Shown here: in pieces, positions 59,476-64,000 of the stretch
Layout: every line of letters starts with the position of its first letter
Position numbering within the stretch: the first letter of the stretch is position 1
Assembly: GCA_025054715.1 (NCBI GenBank)
Contig: JANWYH010000001.1
Location: forward strand, 308,001-372,000
Length of the DNA stretch: 64,000 bases
Direction of reading: 5' to 3'
DNA from: Pyrinomonadaceae bacterium
GTDB taxonomy: Bacteria; Acidobacteriota; Blastocatellia; Pyrinomonadales; Pyrinomonadaceae
Notes under the pieces: generated by a model
Told to the model about the DNA's origin: nothing
Databases searched by the model: none
The model's input: the letters and a program-made list of their open reading frames with translations, nothing else
Made by a program: the position numbers and the translations under genes

Positions 59476-60345
59476 CTATGTTTTCCCGATAATGGCTTCA
59501 AGCTTTTTAGCTGTTTCTGTGTTCCAATATTCTGGCGATGTGAGAATTGCCCTTCGGGTTGCACCTATGTAAGGATTTTTTAGCTTTTTCTCTTCAACAA
59601 GTTTGATAGCTTCTTTCAAGACTAATTGTGCATTTCTAACGTTTTTATTTAGATACTCGATTACCATCTCTACGGTTACGGAATCGTGAGATTCATGCCA
59701 GCAGTCATAATCTGTAACTAGGGCAAGTGTTGCATAGGCAATTTCAGCTTCGCGAGCAAGTTTTGCTTCTTGAAGATTTGTCATTCCGATCACGTCCATT
59801 CCAAGTTGCCTATAGACATTAGATTCTGCTTTGGTTGAAAAGGCTGGGCCTTCCATGCAAAGATAGGTGCCGCCTCTATGAACCCGTAATCCTTCAACCC
59901 GTTTACATGCCTGTTCCAGGATGTCGCAGAGCTGTGGACATACCGGATGCGAAAATGTTATGTGGGCGACAATACCGTTACCAAAAAAGGTTGATTCTTC
60001 GGTTCTTGCTCTTGTTCTATCGAAAAACTGATCTGGAATCACAAAATCTGTCGGTGCATATTTTTCCTGCAAGCTTCCTACGGCTGAGACGGAAAAAATA
60101 AAATCTACGCCGAGCAATTTCATTGCGTAGATGTTCGCCCGGAAAGGAATTTCTGTTGGAAGCAATCTGTGTCCACGTCCGTGTCTCGGCAAGAAAGCAA
60201 CTCTAATGCCTTCAAGGCTGCCGACTATGAAAGCATCCGAAGGTTTGCCGAAGGGTGTTGCTAGGTGAATTTCTTGAACGTCTTTCAGCTCTGCCATATT
60301 GTAAAGACCGCTACCGCCAATTATTCCTATTTTCACTTTTTCCAT
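59476..60345 (-). CDS. mtnP: S-methyl-5'-thioadenosine phosphorylase
   Basis: This enzyme phosphorolyses methylthioadenosine to adenine and 5-methylthioribose-1-phosphate, recycling sulfur and adenine from polyamine or SAM metabolism. The 289 residues are of the PNP/MTAP trimeric type: [38 protein letters not shown] with the phosphate-binding [41 protein letters not shown] and [18 protein letters not shown], all close to the MTAP consensus. AAAGGAGAG precedes the start. It is fifth of seven genes and the neighbours do not share its pathway. Confidence 0.95.
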   Translation of the reverse strand: MEKVKIGIIGGSGLYNMAELKDVQEIHLATPFGKPSDAFIVGSLEGIRVAFLPRHGRGHRLLPTEIPFRANIYAMKLLGVDFIFSVSAVGSLQEKYAPTDFVIPDQFFDRTRARTEESTFFGNGIVAHITFSHPVCPQLCDILEQACKRVEGLRVHRGGTYLCMEGPAFSTKAESNVYRQLGMDVIGMTNLQEAKLAREAEIAYATLALVTDYDCWHESHDSVTVEMVIEYLNKNVRNAQLVLKEAIKLVEEKKLKNPYIGATRRAILTSPEYWNTETAKKLEAIIGKT

Positions 60346-60367
60346 AGAATTTCTCTCCTTTAATTTT

Positions 60368-61210
60368 TTACACTTTGATCGGGAATGCTTTAGGTTTCCC
60401 TTCTACTTGTTCGATTTTGCAAAGCGGAAAAACCGGGTCGTGATAAAACCAACAAATCCATTTTTCACGAATAGCTAGCGGAATAATCCTCTTTTTGAAA
60501 GCCAGCGTGCTAACAGGATAAAGATCGTAAGCCATTATCCAAGCAAACGGTAAGTGAGCCGTAGTCGGAATCAGATCCGCAAAACCGTAAAGAACCTTCC
60601 CGCCTTGCTCTATCTTCACGGTTTGCATCGTTTCTGTGTGTCCTTTGACTTTTTTAAGCTTTATTCCTTCTACGGCGTAGTATTCATCGGGTTTTAGTTC
60701 AAGCTGTCCGGTTTGTTTTAATGGTAGCCAGTTTTCTAGTAAATAGCTGGCTTTTTCGCGTTCGTGAGGATTTTCAGCCTTTTTCAACTCAGAAGCGGAA
60801 ATAAAGTAACGGGCATTTGGAAACTGCGGAACGATTTTTCCTGAATCGTCAAAAACAGTATTTCCACCAGCATGATCAAAATGCAAGTGAGTGTTAATTA
60901 CGATTGTAATGTCTTCAGGTTTGCAACCAGTTTTTTCCAAAAGCGTCTGAGCAAATGACTTTTTTCTGTTGATTGCAAATCTTTCTGATTGTTTTTTGTC
61001 CCATTTTTCTCCCATTCCGGTTTCTATCAGTATCTTTTCTTTTGGGGTTTCAACAAAAAGACAGTTAGCTTGAATCTTAATTCTATTTAGCTCATCAGGT
61101 GGATAGACCTTCTCCCAGAGAACGCGCGGAACGATACCGAACATCGCTCCGCCGTCCAGTCCGAACTCGGCGTCTGGAATGATTTCTATTCGATAATCAC
61201 CCAGAATCAT
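60368..61210 (-). CDS. MBL-fold metallohydrolase
   Basis: The 280-residue protein is a metallo-beta-lactamase fold with the HxHxDH motif in [15 protein letters not shown] (about 105-119), then a later metal-ligand His in [10 protein letters not shown] and a downstream Asp in [12 protein letters not shown]. There is no signal peptide, so it acts in the cytoplasm. The opening [20 protein letters not shown] resembles quorum-lactonase or GloB-type hydrolases, but I cannot name the substrate. It starts directly after the peptidylprolyl isomerase gene's stop codon (no gap). Confidence 0.9.
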   Translation of the reverse strand: MILGDYRIEIIPDAEFGLDGGAMFGIVPRVLWEKVYPPDELNRIKIQANCLFVETPKEKILIETGMGEKWDKKQSERFAINRKKSFAQTLLEKTGCKPEDITIVINTHLHFDHAGGNTVFDDSGKIVPQFPNARYFISASELKKAENPHEREKASYLLENWLPLKQTGQLELKPDEYYAVEGIKLKKVKGHTETMQTVKIEQGGKVLYGFADLIPTTAHLPFAWIMAYDLYPVSTLAFKKRIIPLAIREKWICWFYHDPVFPLCKIEQVEGKPKAFPIKV

Positions 61211-62611
61211 TTACTTTTTCTTCTTGTTATCAGTTTTTTTCTCCGATTTTCCGCTTTCTTCTCTTAGTTTTTTAAGTTCTTCTTGTCTTATTCTTTCTTG
61301 TTCCTCTAATTGCTGAAGTTGCTCGGGTGACAATTCGGGTACCGGGAAATCGTCAGGCACTGTTATAGGATTGTTCTGCATTATTTCATCTAATATTTCT
61401 TGTTGCTTTTTGGCCACAAGCTTTTCTTTTACGAGTTCTTTCAGAGGAATAGGTCCAATTCCGGGGTTATCAGGATCGGGAACGTTTGTAGAAAGCAATA
61501 TGTGACGGACATTGTAAGTTTGAGTTTCAGTTCCATCACGATTAGGTTTGTAGTCTAACTTTTCGAGTTTTATGATGTGATAGCCGTATTTTGATTCAAC
61601 TACTCGGGGAGCGATCTGTCCAGGTTGCAGAGAGAGTGCAACTTCTTCAAATTCTGGAATAAATGAGCCTTTTGCTATGTTTTCGTAAAGACCGCCTTTA
61701 TCCTTGCTTCCGGGGTCTTCGGAAAACTGTCTCGCTAGCTCACCAAAATCTTCGCCAGCTAGAACTCTTGTAAGAAGTTCTTCAGCTTTTGCCTTTTTCT
61801 CAGCTCTTATGTCAAGTTCAGGATGTTCTTTTAAGTATTTTTCAATTTCTGAATCGCTTATCTCGAGCTTCTTTGCTAGAACTTCTCTACTATAACGGGA
61901 TGCTAAGTAACTTGCCTGTTGAATCTTAACTCTTAAGTCCACTTTTCTTTTGAAGTCTTCGTCTAATTCTGAGGCTCTCTGTCGGAATTCCTGCTCATAA
62001 ATTCTCGTCTTCGCGAAATCGCTTCTTGCCCGTTCTATTTCTTCCTCTGATGGCTCAGCATCTTTTGCTATAAAACCTCTTTCCTTTGCCCTTTCGATTT
62101 GTCTTTTAATGAAAGTATCAAAAAGTGCCTGGTTTACTTTGCTTTTGTAAAACTCGTTAACTTGATCTTCCTCGATAAAACCGAAAGGCGGCATCGGACC
62201 CTTATCTTTGTTTTTTTCTCTATCGTAGCTTATAGCGGTTATTTGTATCCTTATTTCCTCAAGCATTTCTTTTGCTTCTTCATCATCGGCTAAACCTTCT
62301 TTTTTGGCTTGATGTGCAAAGGCGAACATTTGTTTAATATCTGTCAATATCTTTTGTCTTGCTGAAGGGTTATCTTTCAGTCGCTTCAAAAAGGTTGGGT
62401 CTTCGCCTTTAAGCAAAACCATGAAATCTTCCTCTGTAAACTTCTTCGGAAGTTCGTATTTAGGCTTTAGAACTTTTTCTTTCCATACCAGTAACCCGAC
62501 GCCGATCAAGATAATAGTAATCAGCAGAATAAGTGTTTTAGTTAAAGCAGACAACTTTTCACCTCTTTTCTGTGTTCCTTGGGTTTGAATGACCTGGTTT
62601 TTTTCTTCCAT
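61211..62611 (-). CDS. Membrane-anchored peptidylprolyl isomerase (PpiC/SurA type)
   Basis: The 466-residue protein has an N-terminal anchor helix (about 25-45), a helical SurA-like N-domain, and a parvulin domain at about 270-350. The parvulin domain shows the features AEELLTRVLAGEDFGELARQ, FSEDPGSKDKGGLYENIAKG, IPEFEEVALSLQPGQIAP and ESKYGYHIIKLE. The C-terminal 120 residues are helical and end in a Lys-rich tail, possibly helping folding. It should face the periplasm and help folding of exported proteins. A GGAG in the end of mce precedes the start by six or seven bases, and it directly abuts the hydrolase gene. Confidence 0.92.
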   Translation of the reverse strand: MEEKNQVIQTQGTQKRGEKLSALTKTLILLITIILIGVGLLVWKEKVLKPKYELPKKFTEEDFMVLLKGEDPTFLKRLKDNPSARQKILTDIKQMFAFAHQAKKEGLADDEEAKEMLEEIRIQITAISYDREKNKDKGPMPPFGFIEEDQVNEFYKSKVNQALFDTFIKRQIERAKERGFIAKDAEPSEEEIERARSDFAKTRIYEQEFRQRASELDEDFKRKVDLRVKIQQASYLASRYSREVLAKKLEISDSEIEKYLKEHPELDIRAEKKAKAEELLTRVLAGEDFGELARQFSEDPGSKDKGGLYENIAKGSFIPEFEEVALSLQPGQIAPRVVESKYGYHIIKLEKLDYKPNRDGTETQTYNVRHILLSTNVPDPDNPGIGPIPLKELVKEKLVAKKQQEILDEIMQNNPITVPDDFPVPELSPEQLQQLEEQERIRQEELKKLREESGKSEKKTDNKKKK

Positions 62612-62617
62612 ATGTGC

Positions 62618-63016
62618 TTACTCCGTTTTTTGAACTAACTCTAACAAGACTCCGTTAGTAGAAGAAGGATGAACAAACGCTATTAAGCAATTTTCTGCAC
62701 CGATGCGGGGAACTTCGTCAATTAGTCTAGCACCGCTTGATTTAAGCTTTTCAAGCGCATCATAGATGTTTTCAACCTCAATGGCTATGTGATGAATTCC
62801 ACCGCCGCGCTTTTCAAGAAACTTGCTAATAGGCGAATCTTCAGCCGTAGGCTCTAAAAGCTCAATCCTAGTTTCGCCTATCGGTAGCATTGCTACGCGA
62901 ACCTTCTGTTCTTCAACAACCTCTGTGTGAACATTTTCAAGACCGAGGGAGTCTTCCCAAAATTTTAACGCTTCTTCGATGCTTTTTGTTGCAATGCCAA
63001 GATGATTGATTTTCAT
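62618..63016 (-). CDS. mce: Methylmalonyl-CoA epimerase
   Basis: The epimerase interconverts (R)- and (S)-methylmalonyl-CoA in the propionyl-CoA route to succinyl-CoA. The 132-residue protein is a single glyoxalase/VOC unit of the MCE type: INHLGIATKSIEEALKFWED, GETRIELLEPTAEDSPISKF, LEKRGGGIHHIAIEVENIYD and PSSTNGVLLELVQ. The metal ligands are His and Glu within these segments. It overlaps meaB by four bases, and their pairing is the strongest evidence for the pathway role. Methylmalonyl-CoA mutase is not in the window. Confidence 0.95.
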   Translation of the reverse strand: MKINHLGIATKSIEEALKFWEDSLGLENVHTEVVEEQKVRVAMLPIGETRIELLEPTAEDSPISKFLEKRGGGIHHIAIEVENIYDALEKLKSSGARLIDEVPRIGAENCLIAFVHPSSTNGVLLELVQKTE

Positions 63017-63945
63017 CTTAAAATTTTCTCCACTGCTGAGTATGGATCTATTCTTTTTTGTGCAACTTCGAGTGCTAATTGATCTAATTTTTCTTTTGCT
63101 CCGTTTTTGTTAAGCAACTCTTGTAAAAGCTTTTCTCTTAAAAGCTCTAATAGTCGCCACTTCGCTACAGCACTTCGTCTTTGTAAGTTTTCATTTTTCT
63201 TTTGAAATTCGTAATATTTACTAATGGCTTCGGCTAGTTCGTCTATTCCTTTGCTTTCAACAGCAATTGTTTTGATAATTGGCGGGTTCCATCCATCCTG
63301 TCTGCTAGTAAGTTCTAGAAGCATTTTTAATTCACGTTCGGTTTTTAAGACGCCATCTCGATCGGCTTTATTTATGACAAACAAATCTCCTATTTCCATT
63401 ATCCCGGCTTTTATTGCCTGAACATCATCGCCCATGCCGGGGACTAGAACAACTACAACAACATCAGCTGCCTTCACAATCTCAACTTCATCCTGACCAA
63501 CGCCGACAGTTTCAACTATTACTTTTTGAAAACCTGCAGCGTCTAGAATGTTAACCGCATCAACTGTTGCTCTTGCAAGCCCGCCGAGATTACCGCGTGT
63601 TGCCATCGAACGAATAAATATGTTTTTGTCAGTTCCAAGAGCGGACATTCTGATTCTATCGCCTAAGATTGCTCCGCCAGAAAAAGGGCTTGAAGGATCA
63701 ACAGCAATGATGCCAATCTTCTCGCCTTTTTCCTTGTAAAGCATTGCTAATTTATCAACTAAAGACGATTTGCCAGCACCAGGTGAGCCGGTTATGCCAA
63801 TGACCATTGCATTTCCTGAGCGTTCAAAAACTGCTCTCATTATTTCAGAAGATTCTGCTTCGGCGTTTTCTACTTTTGATATAGCACGTGCTATGGCTCT
63901 GGCATCTGCTGAAAAAACTCCTTTGACTATCTCAGCCGCATTCAT
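63013..63945 (-). CDS. meaB: Methylmalonyl-CoA mutase-associated GTPase MeaB
   Basis: MeaB is a G3E-family GTPase that guards and reloads the B12-dependent methylmalonyl-CoA mutase. The 310 residues have the P-loop GSPGAGKSSLVDKLA near residue 55, the switch/Walker B region VIVETVGVGQDEVE, and the guanine motif INKADRDGV. The family sequence DPSSPFSGGAILGDRIRMSA is typical. It is the first gene of the run with mce and overlaps it by four bases. The mutase itself is probably elsewhere. At 63946-64000 nothing can be assigned. Confidence 0.96.
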   Translation of the reverse strand: MNAAEIVKGVFSADARAIARAISKVENAEAESSEIMRAVFERSGNAMVIGITGSPGAGKSSLVDKLAMLYKEKGEKIGIIAVDPSSPFSGGAILGDRIRMSALGTDKNIFIRSMATRGNLGGLARATVDAVNILDAAGFQKVIVETVGVGQDEVEIVKAADVVVVVLVPGMGDDVQAIKAGIMEIGDLFVINKADRDGVLKTERELKMLLELTSRQDGWNPPIIKTIAVESKGIDELAEAISKYYEFQKKNENLQRRSAVAKWRLLELLREKLLQELLNKNGAKEKLDQLALEVAQKRIDPYSAVEKILR

Positions 63946-64000
63946 AGAGAGAGCTGAAACTAAATTTTTGCATTTTTTCAGCTGAAAAACAAACTTTGTA

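Noticed and set aside
1-64000. Mobile elements, phage genes, toxin-antitoxin or defence systems.
   Set aside because: I saw no transposase, integrase, terminal inverted repeats or defence-family motifs among the genes, and gene content and codon style look uniform across the window.

Overview
The window is a gene-dense bacterial chromosome segment, AT-rich by eye (roughly 40% GC, not computed). It has no rRNA, tRNA, CRISPR array, insertion sequence or phage gene that I can support. The style of the proteins suggests an aerobic, chemoheterotrophic Acidobacteriota bacterium of the Blastocatellia/Pyrinomonadales kind. The signs are serine/threonine kinases with an N-terminal CPxC zinc ribbon and PEGA or SUMF1-like modules, lipoproteins with Asn-Ala repeats, a fungalysin protease with FG-GAP repeats, and a CruA/CruP-like carotenoid cyclase. 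This placement is an inference from family style, not a database result. No gene-free stretch exceeds 300 bases; the longest is 31478-31770 (293 bases), where I see only a purine-rich leader before pta.

Layout. 1-2961 (+): the C-terminal part of leucyl aminopeptidase, a DUF4344-type putative metallopeptidase lipoprotein and a secreted NUC1-type nuclease. 2993-8291 (-): a tightly coupled operon of receptor kinase (PEGA plus SUMF1-like sensor), secreted TPR protein and membrane pseudokinase. 8352-11193 (-): topA and a PmtA-like methyltransferase. 11369-18246 (+): a TetR-controlled RND efflux operon (regulator, adaptor, pump, TolC-like channel). 18416-22289: glyoxylate shunt operon aceB-aceA (-) divergent from its probable IclR regulator, with two identical-architecture palindromes between them. 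22277-25019 (-): CYTH-like protein, cREC receiver protein, M50 protease, trpS. 25088-26125 (+): two lipoproteins, one very rich in Asn-Ala. 26124-27335 (-): acyl-CoA dehydrogenase.

27415-35649: moeA, mazG and a CruA/CruP-like cyclase (+), DUF1232 protein (-), pta (+), a CrtI-type desaturase (-), a TonB-C protein and YjbQ (+). 35655-42961 (+): a large secreted M36 protease, then methyltransferase, GT39-like membrane glycosyltransferase, small zinc-ribbon protein and peptide deformylase. 43146-46996: class I aldolase (+), trmL (-), then a three-gene module that resembles RseB-RpoE-RseA: LolA/RseB-like secreted protein, ECF sigma factor and a membrane protein with a periplasmic PDZ-like domain. 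47009-48919: tatA and proline iminopeptidase (-), OB-fold lipoprotein (+). 48983-53199 (-): beta-oxidation operon fadB-tag-fadA under a promoter whose spacer is filled by a FadR-like palindrome. 53217-57188: hypothetical, pgsA, hypothetical, recF, tlpA-like. 57192-63945 (-): a seven-gene run meaB-mce-PPIase-MBL-mtnP-BamD-like-uvrC.

Together the metabolic genes describe growth on fatty acids. Acyl-CoA dehydrogenase and FadB/FadA make acetyl-CoA, AceA/AceB carry it through the glyoxylate shunt, Pta links acetyl-CoA to acetyl phosphate, and MeaB/Mce serve the methylmalonyl-CoA route for propionyl units. I saw no wholly new mobile or defence system. The most unusual candidates are the pseudokinase/TPR/SUMF-kinase operon, the PDZ-bearing anti-sigma candidate with its RseB-like partner, and the CYTH-cREC gene pair.
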